A stretch of DNA of 64,000 nt from the NCBI GenBank assembly GCA_000310025.1, contig FN649737.1, positions 408,180 to 472,179 on the forward strand, written 5' to 3'. Each line of letters begins with the position of its first letter. The first letter of the stretch is position 1. Position numbers and translations under genes: made by a program. Shown in pieces: positions 20,788-32,780 of this stretch. The notes under the pieces are model-generated. The model had not been told where the DNA came from. It was given only the letters and a program-made list of their open reading frames with translations, and did no database searches. Source of the DNA: Ectocarpus siliculosus. Lineage: Eukaryota; Sar; Phaeophyceae; Ectocarpales; Ectocarpaceae.

Positions 20788-21905
20788 ATGATATGCATAC
20801 CCTCGGACGCGCTTGAAGACACTGCTGTTCCCGACACTTCCGTGGACGTGCAGCCCATCTTGGTTCCCCCCCGTCTCAGTGCGCGTTCGCCCGCTCAACC
20901 TGCGGCACCTGCGGATGCGGCACCAGCACCACCTCGGTCTTCAGGTGGCTATCGTGCGGCAAGGGTCGGTTTAGACAGTTCGGGAAGGAAGCTGAAGGTT
21001 TCACTGTGTGGGCCAGAAGGGATTTTAGGGAAATTGCAGCCTTCCTTGTAGGTATGTTGCACAAAGTACGATGCGAGATACTGCTAATACTGATCGAACC
21101 ACGGCGCGTGTCATATCCCACAGGACTTCGCAGCGCTTGGAGCACTCGTGGGCGCATTGTGGAAGGCCTCCTTTCCGCCGTTGTCTTTGTGTACTCGGTG
21201 ATAGAGGTGGCGTCGTTGCTGTTCGTCACTCCGTTCACCTGGCGGGCAGAACTGCCCATTGGCTTCATGGTTACTTTTTCCCTACTTCCCTCTTTGCACG
21301 ATGCGTTTTCCGAGCTTCGGCGACTGTGGAACATTCCGTCAGCCGGTGATGAAGGGAATGGTGTGTCGAAATACCCCGATCTTGGTGGTGTAGACGTTTC
21401 CGAGTTTGACTGTTTTCAGAGCCGTTATAATACCGTTCCATTTCTGTGCGAACTGACCGGGATGCAAATTATTACTTTGATCTCAATGGTCTGTCCGTAC
21501 AAAGCACTTGTTCTGATTGCAACGTTTGTTCTCCCTTCGGTTGATCCTTCAATAGAACTCGTTGTGCACATAGTCAGGATAGGATTGGGGTGCATATTGT
21601 CTATGAGTCTTTATGTTTACTTCGTCGCCACAACAGAAGACAAGCTTTTAGAGTTGTTAAAAAAATGGGAAAAGCATTGCGTGAAGCAGCCAAGGTGTAG
21701 ACACGTGCGAGTGTTCCTTCTAGGAGGTGGCACTATCTTTGCGGTGCTCTTGTACTTGTCTCCCGTGCCTGCCGGGTGGACCTCGAGCTTGATCATGGCA
21801 CACTCCGGCAGGCTATTGAGTCTCTTGGTTGCCCTTCGAGGTGACACCGAAGGCGTAGCAGACGCAGCCGCAGAGGGCGTGGGGCATGTGCTGGAAGCAT
21901 TGTAG
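20788..21905 (+). CDS. G-family copy 4, intact multi-pass membrane protein
   Basis: The function is unknown and I recognise no family. The model is two coding exons, 20788-20944 and 21124-21905, joined in phase 1 across a 179-nt GT...AG intron (CAG|GTGGCT ... TCCCACAG|GA), giving 312 residues. The N-terminus is a Pro/Ala-rich linker (RSPAQPAAPADAAPAPPRSS). Roughly five to six hydrophobic segments follow. Between the first two and the rest lies an acidic motif, DLGGVDVSEFDCFQSRY. The C-terminus carries the family signature QPRCRHVRVFLLGGG, LLYLSPVPAGW, LLSLLVALRGDTEGVADAA. The chosen ATG follows the conserved exon 2 acceptor; an upstream exon or a longer frame from about 20647 is possible. It is the only copy in the window with every junction and frame intact, so it is the best candidate for a functional member. 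It is probably an integral membrane protein. Confidence 0.6.
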
Positions 21906-22660
21906 AAAGAAAGTAAAGACACGAACGTGCCTGTGCAAGTGCGGGATCGCCACAGGTGTGCTCTAGAATGAAGTAGGCGATTTGTGTCAGCATGTGACAT
22001 GGCCGTGCTAAGGTGCAAAATGTAGCTGCTGTTGTTTCGCGATATGGAAAGGGTCTTCAGGTACGCATATGTTGCCAACGAAAATAACGGATTGAAACAA
22101 CGAAGCAACCACGTGAGGTTCGTTGGCGGTACCAGCTTTAAGAAAAGAGTATCCTGCAGCCACCAGTACCGTTGCTGGAGTAGAAGGACACGAAGGTTGT
22201 TGCGGACGAGGTTAGAGACGAGGCGTGATTCGGAGCAGGTTGGCGAAGACTTGTTCGAGGCAGCACGACAAGCACGTCGAAATAACTAGGTTTTTCGCAG
22301 TTACGGGAGGACCTGTCTACATCGATCACCAGTTTACCGTGGCTACGTAAGATCCGTTCGAGGCGTGTCATCGCCGCGAAGCAGATACCCTGGAATGAAG
22401 GATACTCGATAGCCAGAGGTGACACCGGGAGGTGATGTGCTAAGCAAACACTTGTTTTGGCCGACGACGTGGCTTGGTTGTGGTGATGGCGTTTTAGGGG
22501 TCGACGGTGAACGCGTTATTTATGTGGAGACTTGTTTTCATCAGTATACTGGGATTGTTACGCGCGGAAACGTCGCAACAGAGACTTCACACGAAGGCAT
22601 ACTAGAGTATGTTGCCGGGGGTATGTACCAACATGTTGTGTGTGAGGATGGGGAACCCAC
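21906..22660. repeat. D segment, copy 4
   Basis: This is the downstream flank shared with the other G copies, for example GTAGAAGGACACGAAGGTTG, CGTCGAAATAAC on the far side and GGCCGACGACGTGGCTTGG. The minus reading includes YFDVLVVLPRTSLRQPAPN, the clearest form of a string seen on the minus strand of several D segments. Confidence 0.5.
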
Positions 22661-24315
22661 CTGAAACGTTTTTTGTTTGCCTAGTTTGCCACACTACGTG
22701 ACGGGTCCGAATGAACTGATTTTATCCTCTGTTGTTTTTTCATCTCGTTGGAGAATGGGTTTCGTCACTCGAACCTCAGAATGTTCTCCGCAATACGAAG
22801 CAGCGGAACGCAACTCGCAGCATGATGTGTGAGTGAACTCGCGGGTTGTTGAGCTAGCGCTTCTCACCATACAATCAGACGGTGATGTAGGTGACGTGAG
22901 CTGAGTTGAGTGGGTGCCCAGTTCATGCATGTCTCGCCAATTTGTGCGCATGCGTGGTATCGGCAAAAGTGATGGTGCAAGAAGGGATTCGTTCGATTGA
23001 GCTCCGAACAGAAACATTCTTGAGCTCTTGGCTCGCTGGATGTGAGTGCGGTGAACTACAAATGTATGGCAGATTCACGGGGCCGACTACACGACATATG
23101 GGAAGAAACACAGGGACAGAGTATAAGCCATTTCGGTCGTGTCAGCAGAACAGATCTCAACCAAAAAGAGTCAGCGCAATAAAAAAGAGCCCATTCACCA
23201 ATTCCTAGTTGTGTGCATGGTGTGCCGGATCTCTCTGCGAAGCTGTAGGCGCGCCTCTGCTCTCTGCGCCCATTGTTTGAACTTCCTCTCAAGTTGAACT
23301 CTACAAACGGAATCTTACACCACCTCCTGGAGTAGAGCAGTACTGTAGTTGCATGCTCTTCTCGTCAGGATTGTGCAACCGCGGTAGAAGCAAGACTCTG
23401 GTTGGCCCGTCGCGATCGCAGAAGCTTTGCCGCCGCTGTATCCTGTCCTGCTGGTACGCGTCTCAGCCTACAAACTCCGACGAGACTGTTTGCCGGATAG
23501 CCTCCCTCTCTCTCCCCCCCCCACCTCCCTCATGACCCTTCGCCAGATACTTCGCATGTGTTTATCTGTAACCTGAATCAGATACAGAAGCTCTTCATTG
23601 AAAAAAGCATACTTCTACAGACGCAAGAACGCTCGAGAGCATGTAGGCCATCTGGCACGCTATACACAGTACCTACATCGTCGATCGCGCCCCGTGGTAT
23701 CAAAGACGAGGACTACAGAGATCATGCGAACGTGAGACGGAATGCAACAAAAACCAATTTACTCTAAACTCCTGCAATATTTGGTAAACATCTTCTCCCC
23801 CTCCCCCGTGTACAGACAGGCAGTTTGTTGGGCCTGACCGGCACCTAGCATAGCACACAGCTGCCTGGCAAGACCTCCTCTCATTGAACCGTCATGAACA
23901 ACAGGCCACGACGGTGCCCTCTTCGCAGCCCCCGCCCTTCCCCACAGCCCAGGCTAGAGCGAGCACTGCTAGAGCGAGGCACCCGGAGAACTTGTCCGCC
24001 GCAATAGGGAACGATTTCTCTCACATCGTTGGATTCGTGTGGCATTCGTGGCTCCAAAAAGCGCGTGAGCAACCCTCATCAAAACCAACCAAAACCAGGC
24101 TCTCATTCGCCCTTTCTGTGTGTGGGGTTGGTAATCTCCGGCAGATCGAGGACGAGCAGTCGGGATCCTCCAAACAGCAGCGACCAGGCCATCGTCAATA
24201 TTCAGACTATGTACATGCACCCCGACGAAGTCATCCGAATCGATTGACTATGAAAACGTGTGATACAGATGCATCAATGCTCGCCTTCTGCGCCTTTATT
24301 GTTCCGCCCAAGGTA
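22661..24315. repeat. E/F segments following G copy 4
   Basis: 22730-22800 (CTCGTTGGAGAATGGG...CACTCGAACCTCAGAA) has relatives at 30.55, 45.03 and 48.09 kb. 23205-24250 matches 45.33-46.03 and 48.24-48.90 kb (ATCTCTCTGCGAAGCTGTAG, CCGCGG(T/C)AGAAGCAAG, GTCATCCGAATCGATTGAC). On the minus strand of the sister copies a GFKTCQD string is visible. No complete frame is conserved, so I do not call a gene. Confidence 0.5.
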
Positions 24316-24581
24316 TACCTGTAGTAGGTTGCATGAGACATCGCTAGATACATAGACTATGTAGATAGATTCAGAAGTATACCACACACCGTCTGGACCG
24401 ATTTTCAAAAATCGGTTGCTCCACGACGAAGTTGATGCCCATATCAAACGATAAGTTTTCGGAAAGCTGTCCACGAGGCGGTTCCAACGCTCCCATTTTC
24501 GGCACCGTCGCCGCTTTTCTTGCCGAATAATCGAGCTTTGAAAAACGCTCAAGGGGGTGTGATATTAAGCAATCTACGGTA
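24316..24581. mobile_element. TACCGTA-ended MITE, copy 1
   Basis: The right end reads, in reverse, TACCGTAGATTGCTTAATATC then CACCCCCTTGAGCG. The left end matches it after a ~40 bp insertion. Between them stands the family core GGTTCCAACGC...TTTTCGGCACCGTC...CTGC-TTTTC. Sister copies lie at 46.1, 57.0 and 59.7 kb. The element sits at the same place relative to the B repeat as the 46.1 kb copy, so it was present before that block was duplicated. Confidence 0.7.
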
Positions 24582-25860
24582 CTGCCCCAGGTGCCCCTCC
24601 GTCCGGACCCGTGGCGCTGAGTTTTCTTCTCCAGCTCTGTCAGGCCTCGCCGTCGACCGGCACCGGCCGCCACCGCACAGCAGACACGTACACGACAGCG
24701 CATCCTCCAACCAACCGTCGTCGTTGCCGCTGCTGCTGTCGAATGTTGAGTGTCGTCCGCCATCGATCATTCAAACTTATGTTGTAGGCAGGTACCCACA
24801 GAGCAGCAGCACAATCGCACCGCGATCTCTCAGATGGACCCAGGGTAGTGTGCACAGCAGTACATGACCATCACCAACCGGGCGAGTAGATCGCACTATC
24901 GGTAGACAGAAACAACTATGCAGCTCTGTCGGTCTGTTGCATCCCCCCCCCTCTGTGTGTCTGTGTGTCTCTCTCTCTCCCGCCATGCAACAGCGCGACT
25001 CAGAAAAGGTGTTATACAACGTTGTAACGATGAATCGCCCGAAAGAAGACCGTTCTCCAGAACTGTCCTCACGCCTCTCCGCTCCCTTCTCCACGTGTTG
25101 TACATTTCATCCACGCATCGCCGTTTGTGGCGGTGTCGGCTTCTGTCTTCTTCTCGTCAACCATACGAACACCAATCCAAACAGATCCCAGGGCTATCAT
25201 CACATCATCACAGGTAGGTGGGGTGTGCTCCACGAAGAAGGCAGACGATTCATCCTAAACGCCTCAAAATGCAACTTTTCACCTGTAGTTGCACGTACCG
25301 CGGATACCTCTCTCTTCAGCAGTAGTCGGGCCAAGAAGAGAGAAGCGCATACTCCAGACTTCCGGAAGAGAGGGTGCTGATGCTATTGCTTTTGCTGTGC
25401 TCCTGTCCCACCAGCTACTGTACAAGTATTGTCTTCTCTTTTGGGCGCTCAAAGGGAGGGGCGGGAGAACATATTCACAGCACACCGCCGGTGAAACTCA
25501 AGGTGCGGCAAGTTTGGTCGGCAAGTGTAGGTGGGAACAAAGGGAAAGGAGGAACGCCAACCATGAGCTCTGCGCGTGCACCTACTCAGGCTTCAGCGGC
25601 TGGACCACGTTTGCCCAGGTCACAGCTATCCCAAGCTTCCACAACAGGGCACGGTGTGTCTATGTTAGCGTCTATTTCAAGTACTGCATTACCTCCCCTC
25701 AGGAATCAGCCAATGTCGGTCAAACGCATACCTTGAGCTTCAGCCTTTTCGAATACATAAATGCCTGGTACACACAACAGCTCTCCGTTCTCTATACGCT
25801 GCTCGGGGTAGTATGGATAGAGTGCTGTTTCCTGTTGTATTCTTGACACCGTTGTCCATC
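24582..25860 (+). repeat. B repeat, copy 3 (most complete)
   Basis: This runs from the CGCTGAG-TTTTCTTCTCCAG stretch through the CGTTCTCCAGAACTGTCC, TATCATCACATCATCACAGG, AGAGAAGCGCATACTCC and GCGGGAGAACATA landmarks to the small ORF at 25563. No protein family is recognised. A 185-codon frame (25289-25846) is not preserved elsewhere. Confidence 0.65.
25563..25736 (+). CDS. small conserved ORF in the B repeat
   Basis: This 57-codon frame starts MSSARAPTQASAAGPRLPRS and continues QLSQASTTGHGVS, with a Ser/Pro/Ala-rich composition and no recognised domain. Similar starts occur at 10663 (MRPAHASTRASVGG) and 39050 (MSSAPAPTQASAGE), with the purine-rich lead GGAGGAACGCCAACC just upstream here. 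The retained reading frame in three diverged copies hints at selection or a recent origin. It could equally be the first coding exon of a larger gene or a transposon-derived leader. Confidence 0.4.
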   Translation: MSSARAPTQASAAGPRLPRSQLSQASTTGHGVSMLASISSTALPPLRNQPMSVKRIP

Positions 25861-27010
25861 ACTTGATGCAAGCATTCGATTGGATGAGGTCTTCTGGCCC
25901 CCCGGCTGGCGGACCTACCCAAACTTCGGTTGTATGCACAATATACGTCTTCTTCGACGCCAGGCCGGGGAACGGGGTGCGGCCTCAAACCCCACAACTT
26001 ACCAGAACCGTGCCGCCGGGCGCACCGAGAACCGTTCAGCTAAAGTAGGGTCCGACGGCGTATCGGTAGCCTCTGCGGAATCTCGCCGGGTCACTGTTGG
26101 TCGGCCCGACGTCCCGTTCGTTCCCATGCTCCGGGTTCCAAGCGCCCAGTTTCCAGACTGCGCCAATCGCTTTGCCCTACCACGATTGCCCTTCGACGCG
26201 AAAGGAGTGCAAGGTACTCTTTTCGGGCGGGTTCGCTACCTGCAAACTAGCAGGGCGGCCGTCATGCGGGGAACAGCAGTCCGGCCAACAGCATCACGCC
26301 TTTGGTGAAAGGCAAATCGAAGCCACGCGTCATGGAGTGGAATGCCAGAGCGTAGAGCGCAACGTCCGGCGAGATGACGATAAACTCTCCTGGCCAACAT
26401 GCGAGCGCCGTCCCCGTTCGCTGCTCCGCAGAACTTGCTCGGGCTGGAGAATCATGTAGCATTTGCTCCTCGGTAACGAGTGTCAGGTGGGAAGAAACAA
26501 GGGGGGGAATACAGGGGCTTCCCGAGGTGCTGGACGGGTGGTGCGCCTCTACATTACCCAACTGCGCCCCGATGGCCGTATGAGTGTAGACACGAAACTT
26601 TTGTGCCTGTAACAAGCCGGAAATAATCGACGCAGGAGGTGGAGCAACCGTTTCTGGTGCAGGCAAGATCGACGATCGCCCTCGCTGTAGTTGGGGCCGC
26701 GGGAGCCTCGGCGGACTGGCTTGTCGCGGGACTCGGCGACGAGCGCGTGCTAGGCATGGATCATTTGTTCGGTTTTCCTGTCCTTTGCGTTCCTTCGAGA
26801 GGTTTTGGTTGTCCCAAGAGACAAGTGCCGACGGGCGTACCGATTTGAAGTAAATTCGGGGGGCTCTGCAGCTGGTAGCGTTCCGTGCCGTACTGTTCCA
26901 TCTGATCGGCTCCCAATCATACTACCTAACCTATGACGTCGGATGCATTGGCACCGAAAATATGTGGAACGGGTGTGGTTGTTGTTTGTTTTTAGCCTCG
27001 GCCAAGACCG
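25861..27010. other. GC-rich unique stretch, no gene recognised
   Basis: A plus frame (25880-26308, 142 codons) and others of 120-134 codons overlap on both strands, as expected in GC-rich DNA. I see no family motif. A Pro-rich start near 25865 (MMQAFDWMRSSGPPAGGPTQ) vaguely resembles the Ala/Pro-rich small ORF upstream. The stretch does not recur elsewhere in the window. Confidence 0.35.
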
Positions 27011-28670
27011 ACGGTGCGGCAATCGTCGCTCGAAGGCACCAAGTACCAACCACTCTTCCCATCCTTCCTTCCTTCAGTTGAAGGCGACGGATACTTTCAA
27101 ACTTGCGCTGCAATCCAAGCGTTCCAGTCCGTCCAATTTTGGGTACTGCTGATGGAACTACTGGGAGGACTCACTCCCAGGTGGGCTAGCTCCTCATGAA
27201 GACATGTCCTCGCAAAGTACCACGCGATGTTGTCATACATTAAGAGCTGTTTTCGGTGGTGGCCGAGGGGAGAGTCATCTCTGGCCCCAAAGAAATATTC
27301 GCCCTGCCGTTTTGGACACGATTTCACCCGTTCACCCCGTAAGGTTCTCTGGGAATCTCTTGTTGCAGTCGGTTTCCATTACTCGATCCCGGGAAAGGTC
27401 AAGCTCGTGGAAACACGACAGAAGTCTCCTTTGTCCTTCATGCGTTGGTCTCCGTGATAACCACACGAAGGATGTTTCTCCTTGAAACCTCGGGGTCAAG
27501 GATCCGAGTATTTCAATCCGCGTCTCCTCGTGAACCCGGGGATCCGGGGTTCGTGACTTTTCTGGGATGGGGGGGGGCGCTCTGCCTCTTGTAGACATGG
27601 TATGTTAATGTCAGCGGCGAATCGCCCCTCTTGACATATGTGTGTGAGATAGTGCCATTGGAGGAGGCGGAATACCTTGAGACTAATTGTGGGAGCTTCG
27701 TCCAAAGAAGCACCTCCTCGTCGTCTACAGCTCAACGTAGGGTGCTGCACGTTCTGCACTGGGCACGAACGATTTGGCGTTGTAGTAGTACTATTCAAGG
27801 GCTCCCGTTCGGGAGTTAGGTAGCTTGCCTCCCGGGGGCGACGCAAGAGGACACGGGCAATGTCATCGCGGTCGCATCGTTGGATCTCAACGCCATGGCG
27901 TTCGGTAGGGAGTGCTGGTTTTGCGTACAACATGCAGAATTTTCGAGCTTGCATCATGTATGTACGGCGTATTTTGTCTTTCTCGCCGTGACTCTTCATG
28001 TCTACGTGAGTGTGTGCTTTTAGGCTAGTTACGTCTTTGCTGCAGGTCCTACTGCTGTAGCGAAAGTTTTATTCACGGAACCACCTTTTCGCCGTTTTCA
28101 GCTCGAGATCGAGGCTCTGCACATTTTGCACCGGGCACCCACTATTTTGAAACAACACACTGTCGAACTGAGAGTTTTGTCAATTCAGTTTGTGGGCCGC
28201 CATAGCCCCTTGTTCTAATCTACCACAGCCGACAGCACGTCGGGTCATGCTTGCAGAAGGAAGTGTGGCGGTTTTTTGAAATTGATGGGCAAGGCGACTA
28301 ATGTATTCGTAGGGACGAGTTCTATAGCACACATACGTAGATAGGATGCGCAGATCACACAGGGTTTGTGGCGAGGGTCCCAGGTGGAGTAAACACAGCG
28401 TGAAACCGCATTCCACACACAAACGCCTGACCTGCCTTCCTTCACGGCTGCAGCTTTGGCAAGACGCTTTCACAATACCGCATCAAACCATGCAGTAGAA
28501 AAGGGTCGTTATTGTACTGTGATCTCTCCCAACAGCCTTCTCCTTGAATGATGAAGAGAGCGGTTGTAAGTTTAGGAGCTTCCGTTTGGAAGGGTGGGTC
28601 TTCGCATTGCTCTCATTCTTGTCACGGCGTTCCAACTTTCGAATGCGCGTAAAAACGCTTCCTGCCACAG
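27011..28670 (+). repeat. R/U segments before G copy 5
   Basis: 27230-27410 resembles 14.74-14.89 kb. 27380-27720 resembles 41.86-42.18 kb (AAGTCTCC, GGATGTTTCTCCTT, TGACATATGTGTGTGAGATAG against TGACACGTTAGTTGTTTGTG). 28050-28260 is the U core (CAGCTCGAGATCGAGGC, CTACCACAGCCGACAGC). 28360-28560 is the GTTTGTGGCGAGGG...AACACAGCGTGAAA stretch. All open frames are unshared. Confidence 0.5.
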
Positions 28671-29747
28671 GTGACAACGCCGTGATGAGCAGACCTCTGT
28701 CAGCTCTTAAAGACACTGCTGTTCCCAACATTTTCATGGACGTGCGCGTACAGCCCATCTTGGTTCCCCCCCGTTTCAGTACGCGTTCGCCCGCTCAACC
28801 TGCTCCACCTGTGGATGTGGTACCAGCACCCCCTCGGACTTGAGGTGACTATCATGCGGCAGGTCAGCTTTTACGGTGTAGGGAAGCTGAACCTTTCTAC
28901 TGTGTACCCCAGAAGGGATTTAGGAGGAATTCTGCCCGATGTTTACCGGGTAGGGTTGTGCACAAAGTACTGCCGGAGAAACCACTAAAACTGATCGAAC
29001 CACGGTGCGTGTCACATCCCACAGGAGGTCGCAGCGCTTGGAGCACTCGTGGGCGGACTGTGGAAGGCCTCCTTTCCGCCATTGCCTTAGCATACATGTT
29101 GCGTGCGTGGGCGTACAGACCATCCGCATTGGAAACAAATCTATTTGGCTTTATCTTGGTTGTTTCTCTTACACCGGTAGTGGTTACGGCTTTTCCGAGC
29201 TTCGCCAGCTGTGGAACGATTCGTCAGCCGTGAACGGTAGAACCAGCGATGGGGAACGCAATAGTACGTTGCCTGAATACCCCGTTCTTGATGGTGTAGA
29301 CCTTTTCGAGTACGACTACTTTCAGAAACGTTATGTTGGCGATGCGGGAAAGTTAGCAGGTGTTGGGGTACCTCTCCTTCTTCAGCTTTCTACTGTAATG
29401 TTGCTGCTTTCATTTGTCGGTGAGAGTTTTGCTATTGCACTTGGGTATTTATTTCTCAAGGGAAACCTTTCCGTCCGCGGTTTGATTGTGATCTCATATC
29501 CTCCAAGTTGAAAGATCTTTGCGTGAACCAGCCAACGAGTAGACTCGTGCGAGCCCTTTTACTAGCCGGCGGCATGATCTATGCGGTTTTGTTGCACTTG
29601 TCTCCCGTGCCTTCCAAGTGGACCTGGAGCTTGATCGTGACGCACTCCATCAGGCTGTTGACTGTCTTGGTTGCCCTCCGGGGTCATAACCAAGGCGTAG
29701 CAGACGCATGTGCAGAGATCGTGGCGCATGTGTCGGAAGTGGCTTAG
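28671..29747 (+). pseudogene. G-family copy 5, broken
   Basis: Exon 2 starts after TGCCACAG with the ATG at 28684, but its frame ends in a TGA (28840-28842) just before the donor. Exon 3 (from about 29025) has a 1-nt deletion near 29200 (TTTTCCGAGC against TTTCCCGAGC in copy 6) and another frameshift near 29500. It keeps YPVLDGVDLFEYDYFQKRY and the C-terminal signature (LLLAGGMIYAVLLHLSPVPS, VALRGHNQGVADACAE). At least three lesions make it a pseudogene. Confidence 0.75.
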
Positions 29748-31059
29748 AAAGAGTGTACCCAACCACGTCTTCAAGTGCGGGGTCATCCGTCGGTGGGGTC
29801 TAGAACGTAGTGACAGGTGTTTGGCATGTGGCGTCGCCGTATCATTGAAGTACAAGGTCTGGGGTGTGCTGCTAGGGAATTGAACGAATCGGGACAACGA
29901 AACAACCGCGTGAGTTTCGTTAGCGGTGTCGGCTTGACGAGACCCTGCAGCCACTGGTAATACCATCGCTGGTGATTGGAATACGAGTACACGAAGGTTG
30001 TTGCGGACGAGGGTACGTATGGCCTATTTCGGAACTGATGCGGCGAAGAAATATGTGCGGTGTCTTGAGACAGCACGACAAAAACATCGAAATGTAGAAG
30101 CAACAGTCAACAGGACCGTTCTACATCGATCTCAGTTTACTCGTGGCTGGAGTACGCGCTCCCTCGACGCATGAGATTGCTGTATTCGGGGCGTGCCATC
30201 GCCACGAAGCAGATATGTGTATACCCTGGAAAGAAAAACGTGTATCTGGGATAAATATGATGCGCTAAACCCACCCTGCTTGTTGGCCAGGCCAGTGCCG
30301 TGACTTGGTTTTAGTTATGGCGTTTGAGACTTCGATCAATGCATTTTGTGGCGACTCGTCTTCATCAGGGTCTGCAGCGATTGCAAAGTGTGCAAACACC
30401 TTGCAAACTTTGCCAAGACCTGGGAAATTGGGTAGCTGGCGGTACTATGTACGTGGATGGGAAACCTTAGAATGGCGTTCGTTTGTCTTCTTGTTTTCGC
30501 CACGCGGCGGGTACAAGCGCTTTCAGCGGAGTTAATCTCCGTATTATTTGTCATCTCGGTGAAGAATAGCGTTGCCACTCGAACCAACCTTCAGGATTTT
30601 GTCCGGACAAGAGCGGACGTTGTGGCGGAATCAAAACCGTTCATCGAAGCCTGGAATTCCATGAAGAAGTATGCGCATAGCAGCTGAGCATACTCGCAGC
30701 AAAAGGACACGTGAGTAAACCCACTCTTGAACTGACGCTCTTCACCATGTGCACAAGGAGGTGTTGTGAGCATATGGGCTCATACATCCTGAGTTTGCGT
30801 GCTCAGCTCAATCTTTTCGCGCCAATTTCTGCGCTTGTGCGCTTGCGTAGCGGCAGTTAGTGGTGGTGGTGCGAGAAGGACTTTTTCGAGAGCGCTCCCT
30901 GCAGTCGAACTCATGAGTTATCGACTCTTTGGAAGTGTGTGCGTTAGACGGCCGACTGCAAACACGATATGGCAACAATCGTATTCTAAGTTAGCACGAA
31001 GGCCAGGAGCCACTCCCACAATACAAACAGAAATAGCAACATCAACTGCTACATATTCG
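29748..31059. repeat. D and E segments, copy 5
   Basis: This matches 21.9-22.9 kb and 44.2-45.2 kb: GTGAGTTTCGTTAGCGGTG, CACGAAGGTTGTTGCGGACG, CCATCGCCACGAAGCAGATA, GTGAAGAATAGCGTTGCCAC, CGCGCCAATTTCTGCG. The minus frame 29783-30103 is open for 106 codons but diverges from the equivalent frames in sister copies. Confidence 0.5.
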
Positions 31060-31645
31060 GGAGCGTTTCCAAGAGTCAGGAACCAAGAGTCAAGGGTCAA
31101 GAGTCAACCTCCAGAGATATATTACAGTCAAAAAGACCAGAACGTTCTCCGGAAGGACGGACGCTCGTCTCGCGACTCTCCGCTCTCCGTTCCACATTCC
31201 ACGTTCGTTCCTCTTACTCGAAATATGTTCAATTTCGGTTCGTTACCGTCGCCACCGATAGTGCTTGTGTCGCCTTCTGTATGTCTCGGCAACCTTACGA
31301 ACAACGATCTACGCACCCCGGGGTTATTTTCACATACATACTACAAAAAAATGGTGGCTGGTGATAGTTTGTTCCTTCCAGCGAACGATCATCCGCACAA
31401 TAAGTAAGTGTGCAGGCATACATGTTGTTGCCAAAAGCGTGATGAACGCAGGTTCCTGATCCAATCTGTAGCCAGCGGTAGTGCCTCGGGTGTCTACAAG
31501 CTTACCGTGCAACGAGACGGCGTGGATGCTATTGTTGCGCTGTTATTGTCTGGTTGTTCTCTTCTCGTTTTGACGACCAAGGGGGCGGGAGAACGACATC
31601 TTCCCACTGTACAACGAAACATTGGGACTGGAATAAAAAAATGAA
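31060..31645 (+). repeat. B repeat, copy 4
   Basis: Landmarks are CCAGAACGTTCTCCGGAAGG, CGCGACTCTCCGCTCTCCG, CAACCTTACGAACAACGATC and CCAAGGGGGCGGGAGAACG. The last provides the uninterrupted form of the site where the TRIM-like element split copy 2. Confidence 0.6.
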
Positions 31646-31678
31646 GGAAAAAATAAAATAAGGATAAATATTCCACGG

Positions 31679-31776
31679 CGCCCCATGGAATTCCATGGAG
31701 CTCCATGGAGTGCCATGGAGTGCCATGGAACGTTCTATGGAGCTCCATGGAACTCCATGGAGTTCCTCCATGGAAT
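31679..31776. repeat. CCATGG palindrome array
   Basis: CCATGG occurs eight times in about 95 bp, mostly at ~10-bp spacing with linkers AATT, AGCT, AGTG and AACT. Because each unit is a palindrome, the array can pair with itself in many registers. Confidence 0.9.
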
Positions 31777-32274
31777 CGACAAATGATGTGAACGATTGGA
31801 TAAATAAAGCGTTTGGCGTAGCTTCAGCACTGCTTCCAAGTATTGGCATTTTGCCGCTATGCCATTTTTGGTCTTGTGAAGCTTTCTGTCAATTGCCATC
31901 CATACTAAAGATCAAGATATACATGCATACATACATGCTGTAAGTCTACATATATGTCCACTTTTGATTGAATTTGTTGATGAAGTTATTCTATGTATTC
32001 ATCGCTTTCCAGAAGAAAGTACCCAGTTTTGCGTGCGTGCTTGGAAGGATATAACCATCGCAAGGAACTCAGACTTACTTGCGTGCGTAGTAACTAATAA
32101 ATGGGTACTCCACTCTCAGCAGCCGAAGTTGGAAGTTCAGCGCACCCTTCCTTGCGTTTCAGTCGCTCGTACGTCAGTCAGTGCTGTTGCATGTATGGAC
32201 ATAGTATAGGGCTTTGTGTGCGCACATACATACATACATGGCAACTTCGAGAGTATGATGTTTCCGGAATCGTT
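31777..32274. other. no gene recognised
   Basis: This is AT-richer DNA with ATACATACAT runs near 31925 and 32228. No frame above about 80 codons is convincing. Confidence 0.35.
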
Positions 32275-32279
32275 CCGGG

Positions 32280-32696
32280 TGTTGGTAAACTCGTGGCTTC
32301 TGGGGAAAAGATGTTGTATTGATGAGACCTTGGACCAGGAGAACAGGTCAAAAGGTGGAGTGAGCAAGGGTGGGGCGAGCACCGCAGCGCCGCAGCACCA
32401 CCCGTCGCTCGACCAACGGACGAAAGCAGAACACAATATCGGAACACAACGACTCAACAGGGGCCAACGTACTTCACAACGTACCATGAATCCTCTGGTT
32501 GATGCACTATCCATAAAGAATACACTCGGGGAAATGCACCATCCACGAGGAGCATTCCTACAGAACGTTCCTTGCTGTTCTGATAATATGTGGCTACTCA
32601 GCGATCTGCAACATCGACAGTCCCTCAATTCAAACTGTCCAATCATATTGTGCTACGTTACTCTGTCGACACACACAGCAGCAACTATCACGAACA
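32280..32696 (-). repeat. 3' LTR of copia element
   Basis: A 417 bp repeat with TG...CA ends on the element's strand, next to the polypurine tract on its inner side (32697-32710). Confidence 0.92.
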
Positions 32697-32780
32697 CCCT
32701 CCCTTGGGGCTGTTGGTCTTCGGCCAGATCAAATATATAACAGAAAAACAACAAACCAAAATAAAACACGACTCAGACCT

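Noticed and set aside
25880-26308. 142-codon frame in GC-rich unique DNA
   Set aside because: Several equally long frames overlap on both strands, as expected from GC content; no motif.
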